Positions 1 to 10,499 of a stretch of DNA of 24,840 nucleotides are shown piece by piece. Source of the DNA: Saccoglossus kowalevskii (Eukaryota; Hemichordata; Enteropneusta; Harrimaniidae); assembly GCF_000003605.2 (NCBI RefSeq), contig NW_003109110.1, forward strand, positions 99,084 through 123,923, written 5' to 3'. Both the position numbers and the translations under genes were made by a program. A model generated the notes under the pieces. That model made no database searches. It had not been told where the DNA came from and saw only the letters and a program-made list of their open reading frames with translations. How positions within the stretch are numbered: the first letter of the stretch is position 1; every line of letters starts with the position of its first letter.

Positions 1-1850
1 GCGCTTTAATACTAATATATATGTATACCACATTTGCTATATTAGCGCATGCGCTCATTAAAATTACATAGGTGATTCTACTGTCAACATAAGTAATGTT
101 TTAATGATTCAGTGTACACAATTTAGCGGGGGGTATATGCAATTTTATTGGAGATGCGCTTTTAGGGAATCAAATACGGTATTTGAGCTGCATTATTAAT
201 GTTTACAGATATATAAGACAATCCTGTTATCACTGTGACTATACCTCTAATGACATGGCGAGCGAACACGTGTCCTGTCGTAACCCCGCCCTTTAAGGTA
301 GAATGTTACACAGAAGTACAAATATTGCCATTTTCTCAATTTTTACATATTTGACTGATATTTCATGTCACGAGGATGGAGAGAATGGAATGAACATACG
401 GGGTCTAGTATTTATACATATTTTTAAAAAATACAATATTTTAAGTGGAAAATGTTTTTTATTGTGGTCTATGGAAACTGCTGCTGAAGTAGCTGCATTT
501 TGTGCATATTATTGTACTGTTTTTTTTTTTCTCCTCAAAAAACAGATTGACAGTAATAAAACAATCACATACTGTTCACTAATACTAAGACAAATATTTT
601 TAGACAGATTTTGACACAAAATATTGCTACAGCCATGTTCGCTAAAATATCATGATGTACACATGTACAAAAACAACAACTCCCGAATCGCATTCTACCT
701 TGAACCGAAAGAATCAATGAGACAGCTGTCTGGAGCTTTCGTATTTCTCTGAAAGGTTACATTTCCTGGCAAGTATATTTATATTTAGCGACTGAAACGG
801 TAGCCTTTTAAAACTGTAAAGGTCAACTACCAAGCGATTTACTGTGTTTCACAACAGCCACGAAATAAACTGTATTTGCACCATACGGTAACGTAATAGT
901 ATCTTCCGATAATTTGTTTTAATGGTACGTACCTACTAGTATTTAGAGTGCCGATGAAACGTGTGTTGGTATCTTGAGTAATTACATTCAACCTAAAACA
1001 TGCGCGTAAATAAAATGTTAAATGTTAATGTAATAACTTTGTCTACTTCATGGTTGTTAACCTATAAACTGATGCGGTGTTCGATTTATGACCAAATGCA
1101 CTTTTTTTTATGAACTTTTTTTTGATTAAAACTTGTTTTTAAGACTACACATAAAAACACTATGTCCTAAATATATTAACTCTATCTCTACAGAACACGC
1201 TCAAGAGTAGGCTTAATTTATTAGTTTATTGACGCTTCAGGCGTGATGTGTAACGTCTTCTGGTTGACTGTTTCCTGTCTCGAGTGCCATAACGCACCAA
1301 GCCGTAATTAATGAAGCAGGTGAACGCTTTTCACTAGCTGTATGCTGCCCTCAACGGTAATTTGTTTGAAGGTACGAAAATGAGATCACAGGGTACATTT
1401 CTGGTACAGGAACGCAGCGGTATATGATGCCGAATGTAAACTTTCGTAGGTCGATTACATCGTACTATTTTCTATGCCCTTAGTCGCATAGCTGCATTTT
1501 GCATAAGAAATACGGCATTTTAACAAATACAGATAGGAGACCCGGGAAGATCTCTTGGGGGATGAGTTTAAGTTAGGTACCAGAGTTAGGCACGCTCTAG
1601 TAGAGAGAAATTCACACCTCCTTCCAGGTTCAAGGTTGAGCTAAACACAAAACATTATGAAGTTACACACTAAACACGGTTCATGGTGGCGTTTATAAAA
1701 TATAACAATACCCCCGTGGCATTCTAGTGTTTGTTGCCAGCGAATGTTACAGGGGAATCTTCAGACATTTTTGGCCGCGAAGCAAGATATTCTTCTAAAT
1801 GCTATTATTGATTTCAAATTATACTACTTAAACGTACATTTTTTTTCTTT
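1..1850. other. Non-coding flank, no gene recognised
   Basis: AT-rich sequence with short T-rich runs. The longest open frame (303-614 on the plus strand) has low-complexity, membrane-like random composition, lacks flanking splice sites and matches no family I recognise. I see no RNA gene or clear repeat here. Confidence 0.5.
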
Positions 1851-1901
1851 TAATGAAGACTGCGTTGCGTACCCGACTTTAGTCGAGTAAAGACAGATTG
1901 C

Positions 1902-2036
1902 ATGGGCAGCAACGGCGTCGGTGCGCATTCAAGTTGGGAACAACATTCGGTAAGCTTTACAATGATTTTGGCAGAAAAACTGATGCTGCCCGACGCCACG
2001 TGGCTGCCCGACCCCGACTACGTAATCGAACAGTGA
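1902..2036 (+). CDS. Orphan exon-like short ORF, unknown product
   Basis: I do not recognise this product. An ATG at 1902 opens 44 codons ending in TGA at 2034. The second half is GC-richer than its surroundings and its composition looks genuinely coding (residues PDATWLPDPDYVIE near the end). A consensus donor GTGAGT starts at 2033, so the segment may be a coding exon ending at 2032 in phase 2 rather than a complete ORF. The frame is also open upstream to about 1854. A possible acceptor at 2199 would add only His-Met-Thr and a stop. I found no convincing partner exons on this strand within the window, so it could be part of a gene that extends to the left, a gene fragment, or chance. Confidence 0.25.
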   Translation: MGSNGVGAHSSWEQHSVSFTMILAEKLMLPDATWLPDPDYVIEQ

Positions 2037-2914
2037 GTTCAATGGACGCACCTGTTGGCATCCAATTTTGCATAAATTTAAGACTGGAACGCACAACTAC
2101 ATTTGTATAATCTGTCAGGCCGAGTTCGGTGGTTCAACCATTCAATTGGTTGTGTTTGAAGCACGTGTTGGGTACAGAATGTGTTTTTTTTTCTTTTAGC
2201 ATGACGTGATCTCAATGTAGGCTGAATTTAATACGTCAAAAAAAAAAGGATGTCAGCAAACAAGCCATTTTCTGATTGGTCTGACAAGTACAATCTTGTA
2301 AGTATAGCTTCTCCTTGACTCGAAATTGTTATTGACTTAGGAAATACAAGTAGGCTCTAAAACTTTATTGCTGTAGTGTTCCAAGAATACAAAATGATGA
2401 ATTCCCCCATTAGCACGGATAACCGCACACCTATGATATAAATGTCACGTGATTTAAATAATAACAATCGATATTGAGAGTAAACTAAAAAAAAAAATTT
2501 CTCATTTGCTATTGGTTAATGTTCTATGTTGTTTTGGTAATTTTGTGAAATCAGCTCCCGATTTGCTTCGCGTGGAAAAGCGTTGCCAATGAAATGAAAC
2601 ATCTAGTTACGGTCTAGTTATTGGGCATATCAATTGCAATAATAAAACTAAGAACCATTGTGACAGTATGCTGCCATTAAATTTTGAGTGCAGTCGTGTC
2701 TCGTTTGATGACTGTCAGGTTATAATAGCCTGAGTACTAAGGGATATCGTGACTACCACGCCACAAATGAACATGCGAACCGCAGGTCGTTTACACAGAT
2801 GTATATGTTGAAAAGATTTAAACATCACATAAAACTATTGACAGCATGTTGTACGGAATGACCTGATTTCTCTAATGCCCTTCAAACCATGCTGTTTGCA
2901 CATTGTTAGGATAA

Positions 2915-2932
2915 TATACTACATGTAGTATA
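2915..2932. repeat. Perfect 18-bp palindrome
   Basis: The 18 bases read identically on both strands, centred on ACATGT, and the symmetry stops abruptly on both sides. It may be a dimeric factor site or chance. Confidence 0.6.
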
Positions 2933-3498
2933 ATTAAGTTTGTTAGTTTCTTGTATCTGATCTCATGAGCTGATCACTGGAAACTGTTATTCCTATAGTT
3001 GTAATCAAAATACGTCTACGACGTTTAACATTGCAACATCTAGTAGGGAAAACCAGTAAGGCTGAATTTACGTTTTTTTTGTTTACTTATCGCTTTCACT
3101 ACTAATAGTAAGATTAAATTGGGTCTCCTCGCTGGAAGGTGCTACTTTTTGGAAATTACGTACGTGCGTTTTTATCTTTCAAGATCGCATACGCGAGTTT
3201 TACCAAGACCCCCCCCCCCTTGTCTCTGAGTATTATATAATGTAATGAATATAATGTAATGACCGTCTAATAATTGCATCGACCCAGGATTGGTAGGCGA
3301 TCAGAGTTGAACTCCAATAAGTGGTCGTTGACCCTAGGCGCCGAGTGCACCTCATATCCACTGCATCATCATAATATGGGCGAGGCTTTTAATAAACCCT
3401 TGGAAAACGTTCGTTTAAAGTAGTTATTTTTTTTTTAAAACCACATATTAACAAATCTAAATTGTCGACATGTCAAAGTCACTGTTGGTGTAACACCG

Positions 3499-3533
3499 TT
3501 GACATGACAACAATGGCATTGTTGTTATGACAA
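3499..3533. repeat. Near-perfect inverted repeat, 17-bp arms
   Basis: Arms 3499-3515 and 3517-3533 pair at 15 of 17 positions around a single central base. The inner ACAACAATG/CATTGTTGT core is perfect. It lies about 230 bases before the stronger hairpin at 3766, so both may be remnants of one foldback element. Confidence 0.6.
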
Positions 3534-3765
3534 TAGCACCGTGGACGTAACAAAGTTAATTTCTATGACGTATTGAAGAATGTCATCAAATCAATCAATG
3601 AATGACGTCATTGCTACTCATTCTAGCCAAAATAACACACAAAACGTTCCAATAAATGTCCCATGTATAATAAATATAAAAAAATATTTATTCATCACAC
3701 GCACAAGCGAAACAGTAACAGTGGCTTGGAAAATGGTTCAATCACGAATAGTAAAAACAGCGATG

Positions 3766-3803
3766 GAGACTATATAACATCAGCGGTGATGTTATATAGT
3801 CTC
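3766..3803. repeat. Perfect 17-bp hairpin with 4-base loop
   Basis: Arm 3766-3782 is the exact reverse complement of 3787-3803, with loop GCGG. A perfect 17-bp stem is well beyond chance in a single position, but the stem is too short for an animal microRNA precursor. It is more likely the terminus or relic of a foldback transposon. Confidence 0.8.
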
Positions 3804-5221
3804 AAACATAGAATATGATTTGTGTTGCAACTGGACTTGATTTCTAGTCGTGCCCTCATCTGGCTGTTCAGTCTATATACATTTACCTCAGTGGCCAGGT
3901 ATCGAGGCGTTTAAAACAAAACCGCAATACACGGCAAGCGGCTCTTTGGACCCGAGGTGAAACAAGAAAGCGGAGACAGCGATGAACTGGAATGGAACAT
4001 ATGTTTTTTTTTAGTTCTTTTTCGTCCCGAATTCAGTTTTTAATTGAATGTCAATGATCTGCTTATAGCGCCCTCACAGGCTCTCAGTTTAATTGTGTTT
4101 GATGGAGGAAGATGGAGACTTCTTTTTCACATTAAACTTTAAGAAGATGAGATATAAGAAAACCCATAAAGACAATAACTCTAATTCAAGACATGTCGAG
4201 AGGAACCGAATTTTGATTAATCCACATGCCTCAAAAGATGATGCCAAGCACTACATTTTATTATAAGTTGAATTCAGCTATATATTTCTGACTCTAAATT
4301 AGAAATATTAATTTAAATAGTATTACACAAAGTATCTTAAATAATTGCTGTTAATATTGCACTTCATTGGCACCTTATTTTTAGCTTGCATATATTTTAT
4401 TTCTTTATTTGCGGTAAAGGGTCTTAGCCATCATACAATACAAGTGACAATTATTGGGTAACAGAATAATGTTTATTATTTTTCATTGATATGTATTATA
4501 TAGAAATAAGAATATCTAATGTGTAATTTTGGAAGATATCAAGGTTATAAACATCGATATATTGCAATTTATGTATAAAGAATGAGGCAAAACAGCATTT
4601 CTGCATGTTATTGTGATGCATAAGGCATTTTTAGAAAAAAAGTAAAATTCCCCCACCACGTACGTAAAAATACTTTTACAAAATATGCAACATCTGTTCT
4701 CCTTTAGTAATCATCTAGGCCTGTCAATTTTTATATTAATTACATCCCTAAAAACACCGAAACTAACTATTATATGTTTTTAAAATACATGTTAGATAAA
4801 CATGATAAATATTTCTCAGATTCCAGAGCTGACTTGATTGTAACATAAGTACATATTTTATTCAATTGCGTTAATGGACCATGCAAATACCTTATTCTTA
4901 AAAAGAATAGCTCACAAATATGAATAGGGTCATCGACCTACTGCTCGAGCCAGGCTGTCCTGAAACCATATCTGAAAAGCATATTCGCAATACAGGAAAC
5001 CCACGGTGTTCTACCGCATTCATCCATTTTTTTTAACGTACTAGTAATATAACACGTTTTGAGATATTGAGTATTTTTCATAGGCACTAATTTGGTTCAA
5101 TAACCAATTAAATGCAATTCTTGAATTATGCACAACATAATGATAGCCTCCTACATTCACCAAGAACTGTCTTTGTATTCACATTATTGTTAACACCGAT
5201 TAAAAAGTGGCGACATTTCGT

Positions 5222-5227
5222 TTTAAT
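5222..5227 (-). terminator. Possible poly(A) signal of the amidohydrolase gene
   Basis: On the minus strand this is ATTAAA, the commonest variant signal, 210 bases beyond the stop codon. No AATAAA occurs between it and the stop; the next lies near 4856. Confidence 0.3.
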
Positions 5228-5436
5228 ACTACGGTATTAAACGAAAAACAATTATTTGTATCTTATTAATTGAATATCTATTTTCCAGTTTTGACAAAAA
5301 GGAATAACCGGTATATATTTCATTGTATTTAAATAAGGAAACGATAAAAGACCATGAATATCTACATTTTATAATATATAACATGTTGTAATTTGCCGTA
5401 CATTGGTCAGTTTAAACATTATGCATATCTACATTG

Positions 5437-5637
5437 TTAGTAATTAAGGGGTACTTTGATATTGTAGAATTCCACAGCATTTTCACCCCAGATAGCCCTC
5501 TTTTCTTCTTCTGTGCATCCGTCGAGACATTCTTGTAGCACTGTATAAACCCCCTCGTATGTAGTGTTGGCCATTCTAAACACGGGGTAGTCGCTTCCAA
5601 ACACACATCGTCTTGCACCGAAACAATCCAAACAAAA
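5437..5637 (-). CDS. Amidohydrolase exon 7 (terminal)
   Basis: 66 codons and stop TAA, phase 0 acceptor (AG at 5638-5639). It encodes residues 232-297, including the CVFGSDYP motif with the conserved barrel Asp and the WGENAVEFYNI segment typical of family C termini. Confidence 0.9.
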   Translation of the reverse strand, partial: FCLDCFGARRCVFGSDYPVFRMANTTYEGVYTVLQECLDGCTEEEKRAIWGENAVEFYNIKVPLNY

Positions 5638-8600
5638 CTATAAAGAGAACGAATAATGAGACATGAAATATTGAATAGAAGCATTTGTTATTTTGTATTA
5701 TGTAACTTTTGCGATAGTACCTTATTAAAATCACAAATTTATTACGTGGGGTGTATTGTCCGTAAACTCCCATCGCCTATGAAACAAGCAGCCTGTCGGC
5801 TGAGATAGCTCCGCTGTTAGCAATGCACATGGCAATTAAAGAACAGAAGATATCATTACAAAATGACAAATCTGAGAGAGGTCCACATGTAGTACCTATA
5901 TATGTATATCAAAGCAATTGGACTTGCGGTTTCAACAAGAAGTCGAAAATATCACTTTTTACTAAAAATGACAAAAATATTCACCAAAATTAGAGAATTG
6001 AAGATATCATCATGAAATGAACAAATCTGAGAGAAGTCTACCCAAGGTACATATACACCAAGTATCAAAGCATTCAGGCTTGTAGTTTTCAAGAAGAAGT
6101 CGAAAAAATAAAACATTGACACGGACGACGGAGACGGACGACGACGGACAATCACTCATATGATAAGCTCCGCTCGACAAAGTCGACAGCGGAGCTAAAA
6201 AAGATCCAGCAGAGAAAATCTAAGTTTAGATCATTGCTTAAATGTTGATGGAATCTTTCCGTGGTATCCATAATATGATAGGTTGTTATCAAATGTGTAT
6301 GGCAATATATTTTTTTGGGCCCAGCATATGTGAAACCATATAAGCCTACGTTAAATAAAAACGAACGAAATCAGTCTTATGACCACTACTCAATTTTCAG
6401 TGCATGTACTAACGATTTGTTTACACACATCCTTCATTATATGAATCAAACAAAATATAGTGCAAAGTTTTAAACTCTTTGTACCCAAACTCCGCACACT
6501 TTATACTATAGTAATATTACTCACCTTAACGTAAGGCTTTAAATCATGTGACTTCCATGTATCCAAATCAGCCTCAGTCACCAGCCCAGATCTAAAATAT
6601 GAGATTAAAATAGAAGAAAAAAAATCTCACCAGTCTAGAAAACAAAACGACCATTGAGAACTAGTAATATAACTCTCGATCACGACAAGTACATGGCTGT
6701 CGCAGGCAGAGACTCTACTTATCAAGCCACACTCACTCACGGGCACTGAGTTCCTCAAGTACGCCGCCAACGACTGTGATGAGTTGAGGCTTGAAAATTG
6801 CCTGAAAAAAGCTAACAACTTATTTTTGCTTCTCAAGACAGGGGGACAAGTCATCAACTGTCGATTGTGCTTACCAAAATAAAATATTTGATTGAGAAAA
6901 CCGTGTTCATATTGCCCTAACCAATATAACCATCTGTTAGATATTAGGATGAATTAGTTTCACGCCACGTGAACAAGAAGCTAGCTTAATGTTTTTAGTT
7001 GCAATTTAGTTGTGTGTATCATGTACTTGTTTGTGCATGTGAAACAGAATCTCAAAGTCATTGGTTGAAATTAAACTATGGTTGCAATACGTAGCTACAT
7101 TCATTGGCCTACTATATTAAACATGGAGCAAATAAAGCCTAACGTCATTTTAAAGATTACATCATTCTACGCATACGTCGATTGTATCGTGGAATGTAAC
7201 GCCACGCTGTGTCATTCACAAACTTACAATTTACAGTATACATTGGGATACTTTGCCGCCTGGCTGATATGCTGTTTCCACTCGTCTATGTACTTCCCAT
7301 CTTTAATGTCCGGTTTCCCAATGTGGTCAATCATCAGTTTCAGTCTTGGGAACTTTTCAGCTAACTCTGCTGCGTAGCGTGATTTATGAGGTGGTCTGTA
7401 TCGACAATGGAAACAAAACTAGTCACGTGTCAGTATGACGTCAGGGTGAACTAGACATCTAGCATTGCAAGCGACCAATACAAATTTACCCGAACACACA
7501 ACACGTATTATTTACATACGTTCTCCTTAGCCGAGGTAAAAGAATGGACCACTATTTATTGGGTAAAAAACATGTATCGTTGCATGTTCGTTATCAATGA
7601 GATCTCGACGGCCATCTGTGTTTAAAGTACATTAAACAGAAAGTAAAAGCCGACTGGGGGTTACTTCCACGACTTTTCAGTTTATTCTGAATGACCATTG
7701 ACAGTTATCTACAATAACTGGTAATATTTGTAGCAGTACATTTTAGAGTTCCACAAATTTTACCTACCCCCAATCGGCGTAACTGTGACACAATGAAAAC
7801 TACCTGATGAGCAGGTCAAAGGTTAAACCTCTGTTCTCTATAATTGACAAGCTTTTGTGTACTTCAGGCCGCCCCAACCAATCAGAATCTTCGAACTCTG
7901 TGATGTATCTTAAACCAACCAATAACGGATTGGTCCTCAGATTATCTACAATGGCTCCCACCTATAAATCAGACACCAAATAAAGAAGGTTAGATGTGAC
8001 AGAGGTGCCCGATTCCCTGCAGAAAATATGTTTTTATTTCTTTGCTTGCTTACAGCATAAATCACAAATAAACATAAATCAGTTGACAAGATATGTTAAT
8101 GTTATTATGTCTTGTATAAACTATTGTAAATAAAGTTTTATTCAGAGAGAATTTATATAGATGTATTTGGGTATTGGAAATAGTTGATAGTATGAATTTA
8201 TGCGGATGTGGGATATACTTATACATATATATAAATAATCCAATTTTGATGTTTTTCATGTCTGAAAGGAGGCAATTGTTTTGATTTCTCATTTAATTGT
8301 GTGTTCAAATCCCTTCGCTCACCCCTTTGAATAGTATTCAAACGCTTGTTGATTCACAAAGACTCGCCTCTGGTCCTAAAGACCACAGCAAATTGAAACA
8401 ACGAATGCATAGCCCTGGAGAATTTCTGTTTTTTTCTGCAACATGACTACTGACCCAAAACAAATACTAGTAATCGCTGTTTTATCTGGCATTATGTTTA
8501 TTTTATTAACACCATGTTATTATCCAGTGGTTGCTGAGTAAACAGTGAGAAAATAATGCAACATTGGTTATTGGAATGAAACAAATGCTTACCTCATCGG

Positions 8601-10231
8601 GTTTTGATAAATCTACCCATCCCACGACTCCAACTATACTGCTGTGCTTACGGGCTAAATCAAAGATCCAGTCTGAAATAATAATAACATAAATATGTTG
8701 TTTTACATTAACATAAATATATTAATATATTGCATGCGTCGAGGGGCATTTGGTGGGTAGGATTTCTGAGAGTTTTGATCCTAGGAATGCAAAGGCTGAA
8801 TTTTGTCACAATTTTCAAAAGATGATCCATACATAGTCAGTCTGCATACAGTAAAATACTTTATTTTCGCTTGGAATTAATTTTTGCTATTTTCGCTGAA
8901 GGAATGATTCAGTGAAAATAAAATCCAGCGAATATACATTTTTTCCTATATTTCACATTCAACTTGTCGAAAATCAGTGAAAATAAATTCCATACAAATC
9001 CACCCAAAAATTCTTTTTAGCAAAAATTAATTCCAGCTAAAATAAAGTATTTTACAGTAGTTTTGTATTCGTTAAGAAATTTCTCTGTGAAAGAATACAT
9101 ATAATACTATATTGAAACATTATGCTGCATCATTTTATTCGAAATCGAAAGATGGTAAAAAACCTGCATGGTTTGTTTCACAAATTTTGAACATTTATGG
9201 ATATTGTAGAAAAATACATGAAAGTGGGTGATATGCTGATTATGGCATTCAAAGAATGAAAGAAATATAAACTTAAATAAATAAAGCAAAGCTTAACAAA
9301 GATCCTATACTATTTACTCTAGTATATGCACTTATCACATCCTGGAAAATGTATGAAATGGAATATTTAACTAATATATTGACAGTTAACAGATAATGAC
9401 GTACGACAATTCAAATATGACCCGACTTACAATTTTCATCTAGGGTGTTATTAACCACTTGTACAAATATAAAATTTTTCACAGGAATTGAAGAATTCTT
9501 CAACTCGTCTTCAAGGTCTTCTGGGAGGAAGCTTCGAAACAAGGCAGAATGTTCTTCTGTTGGCCACGCATAATTGAACTTCTTTAAATTCCAAAAATCT
9601 AGTAAGAAATAAGTGGTAATCGAGATTATATAACTAGGAACTAAAACAGTTATGCTTTAATTATTGCATTACCACAAGAATACATCATGATAAAACCAAA
9701 ATATCCAAGAATAGATTTTCAGGAAAGGTCAATGACTCGACAATGCACACAAAACGCATAAAATAATGGTAAAGACAATGAGCCCATTCCATCGTGAGTT
9801 ATTTGCATATACAGGAAACAACGCCCCTTTTCAAAACTCGTGAAACATGGAGGATGTTTAAACGTACTACATAACAGACCCATTGAGACGGAATTATGTG
9901 AAAACACGTACACATGGGTTCACATACTTGCTTGGATGTTACTGACATATATTTTGATGTTTTAGACTAGATTTATACGCCAGACGTTTGATTATATGAA
10001 TATTTATACAAATTGCGTTCTAATCAATTGTCAGTTCATTTTTGTTACTAGCTCTTCAGAGATTCACACTCCAGGATTTCGTTCACCCGACTGCTGCTGA
10101 AAAAAGACGAACGAAGCAAACATATGAGCCCCTGGGACAGGGTACGGTTATACTGGTAAACAATTTCATTTAGTAACTTACGACAGTGAGTCCACGGTTA
10201 TCGGCGAATTGCTTTGCACATTCGACTGCAT
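5437..10231 (-). CDS. Amidohydrolase (COG3618 / Amidohydro_2 type), seven exons, frameshift in exon 1
   Basis: Predicted metal-dependent hydrolase of the family that includes L-fuconolactonase-like and 2-pyrone-4,6-dicarboxylate lactonase-like enzymes. It forms a TIM barrel and is probably cytosolic, since no signal peptide is visible. Exons, minus strand: 10231-10182, 9598-9431, 8672-8593, 7961-7804, 7395-7228, 6591-6525, 5637-5437. Exons 2 to 7 join in phase at consensus GT-AG sites. With the missing codon position counted, the protein is about 297 residues, the usual family length. Landmarks are HFWNLKKFNYAWP just after the metal motif, WIFDLARKH (about 75-83), the DHIGKP motif (176-181) with a probable metal or active-site His177, NVYCKLSGL (about 204-212) and CVFGSDYP (242-249) with the conserved Asp247. 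Exon 1 encodes MQSNVQSNSPITVD followed by out-of-frame codons for HCH. The window is two bases short inside the D-x-H-x-H motif, so translation as printed stops early in exon 2. Substrate unknown. Confidence 0.88.
5807..6196. repeat. GACGGAC-type interspersed repeat with inverted ends and an internal duplication
   Basis: The 9-mer AGCTCCGCT at 5807-5815 is matched in inverted orientation by AGCGGAGCT at 6188-6196. A second AGCTCCGCT at 6166-6174 forms a terminal hairpin with the right end. Inside are two diverged direct copies of about 120 bases (5834-5950 and 5987-6108), each carrying a GATATCAT block, an ACAAATCTGAGAGA block, a TATCAAAGCA block and an AGAAGTCGAAAA block. A GACGGACGACGGAC-rich stretch (about 6118-6149) follows. 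It sits in intron 6 of the amidohydrolase. From memory, repeats of this style are common in molluscan genomes, but I cannot confirm the family here. Confidence 0.75.
6525..6591 (-). CDS. Amidohydrolase exon 6
   Basis: 67 bases, one base completing Leu209 plus 22 codons (SGLVTEADLDTWKSHDLKPY and two more). The donor is GTGAGT and the acceptor AG at 6592-6593. This is the short connector between the NVYCKLSGL strand and the C-terminal Asp motif. Confidence 0.88.
7228..7395 (-). CDS. Amidohydrolase exon 5 (DHIGKP motif)
   Basis: 168 bases, entering in phase 2 and leaving in phase 2 with donor GTAAGT. It encodes the DHIGKP metal-site motif (bases 7311-7328) and ends in NVYCKL. The plus-strand open frame over this stretch is a shadow of this exon. 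Confidence 0.92.
7641..7787. repeat. Small foldback element in amidohydrolase intron 4
   Basis: GCCGACTGGGGGT at 7649-7661 is repeated in inverted orientation at 7766-7778 with one mismatch, enclosing about 105 bases. The flanks agree only loosely, so the element limits are approximate. Confidence 0.5.
7804..7961 (-). CDS. Amidohydrolase exon 4
   Basis: 158 bases, phase 0 in and phase 2 out. It encodes 52 codons from VGAIVDNL to FDLLI and the first two bases of Arg153. Segments GLRYITEFEDSDWL and ENRGLTFDLLI are typical barrel strands of this family. Confidence 0.92.
8593..8672 (-). CDS. Amidohydrolase exon 3
   Basis: 80 bases, two completing Tyr74 plus 26 codons (WIFDLARKHSSIVGVVGWVD, then LSKPDE). 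The donor is GTAAGC and the acceptor AG at 8673-8674. Confidence 0.9.
8847..9059. repeat. 213-bp foldback (MITE-like) element, TACAGTAAAA ends
   Basis: The left end (8847 to about 8893) is nearly the reverse complement of the right end (about 9015 to 9059). The arms share TAAAATACTTTATTTT, GGAATTAATTTTTGCT and flanking bases, about 40 paired positions in all. There is no coding capacity, so it would be non-autonomous. It lies in intron 2 of the amidohydrolase. A second element with the same outermost bases lies at 21260-21473. Confidence 0.8.
9431..9598 (-). CDS. Amidohydrolase exon 2
   Basis: 168 bases, two completing the second His of the metal motif plus 55 codons beginning FWNLKKFNYAWP. 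It ends in phase 1 with donor GTAAGT. The first bases require the previous exon to end in C, which exon 1 at 10182 does. Confidence 0.9.
10182..10231 (-). CDS. Amidohydrolase exon 1 with a 2-base deficit in the metal-binding motif
   Basis: The ATG at 10231-10229 has A at -3. Codons read MQSNVQSNSPITVD, then one lone T, then CAC TGT C before a perfect GTAAGT donor. Joined to exon 2, CAC TGT C+AT TTT TGG reads HCHFW, the expected D-x-H-x-H-F-W motif, but in a frame two bases away from ITVD. The upstream frame leads to a stop in exon 2. Either the printed sequence lacks two bases or this copy is broken. Confidence 0.7.
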
Positions 10232-10382
10232 TGTGAACTTTGACCTATTTTGCTGCGATCATGAAATGTGTCCATTGGTCCAAACATAACCCCCAATCTG
10301 CGTTTTCAGATGGCTATAAATGAAACCCCGAGAAGAGGGGTGTCAATAATGAAACGGACAGACAGATCTCAATCTTCAAGTG

Positions 10383-10480
10383 AACTCACTTCCGGGTACG
10401 CTCTCCACGCAAGGTGGCGCTTCTTCAAATCACTGCCTGCGCTAAGAACTCTGGGATGGAGAGTGTTCCGGGTACCAGCA
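10383..10480 (-). promoter_or_regulatory. Candidate amidohydrolase promoter (ETS-like site)
   Basis: About 150-250 bases upstream of the start codon. On the minus strand ACCCGGAAGTG (10387-10397) fits the ETS/GABP core, a frequent element of TATA-less animal promoters. Next to it, CGCAAGGTGGCGC (plus strand, 10408-10420) resembles a CTCF-type site. No TATA box was seen. Motif-level support only. Confidence 0.3.
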
Positions 10481-10499
10481 TTATGGGACTCGCCTCAGA

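Larger units (their letters stand above)
2037..5220. other. Non-coding interval downstream of the amidohydrolase gene
   Basis: AT-rich, with several palindromes and hairpins listed separately (2915, 3499, 3766) and an 11-base C run at 3209-3219. The open frame at 3580-3777 is low-complexity and ends inside the 3766 hairpin, so I do not treat it as a gene. Between about 4100 and 5220 I see nothing beyond A/T-rich sequence. Confidence 0.5.

Noticed and set aside
6627-6857. Minus-strand open frame inside the amidohydrolase gene, with an AG and GTGAGT in it
   Set aside because: It is not needed: exons at 7228 and 6525 join in phase to NVYCKLSGL without it, and its translation does not fit the family.
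7078-7377. 99-codon plus-strand frame
   Set aside because: It is the antisense shadow of amidohydrolase exon 5.
10182-10244. Exon-like minus-strand frame reading KVHNAVECAKQFADNRGLTV, reminiscent of the small GTPase segment before ETSAK
   Set aside because: It overlaps exon 1 of the amidohydrolase in another frame and has a poor pyrimidine tract. I found no neighbouring GTPase exons (NKxD or ETSAK) on either side.
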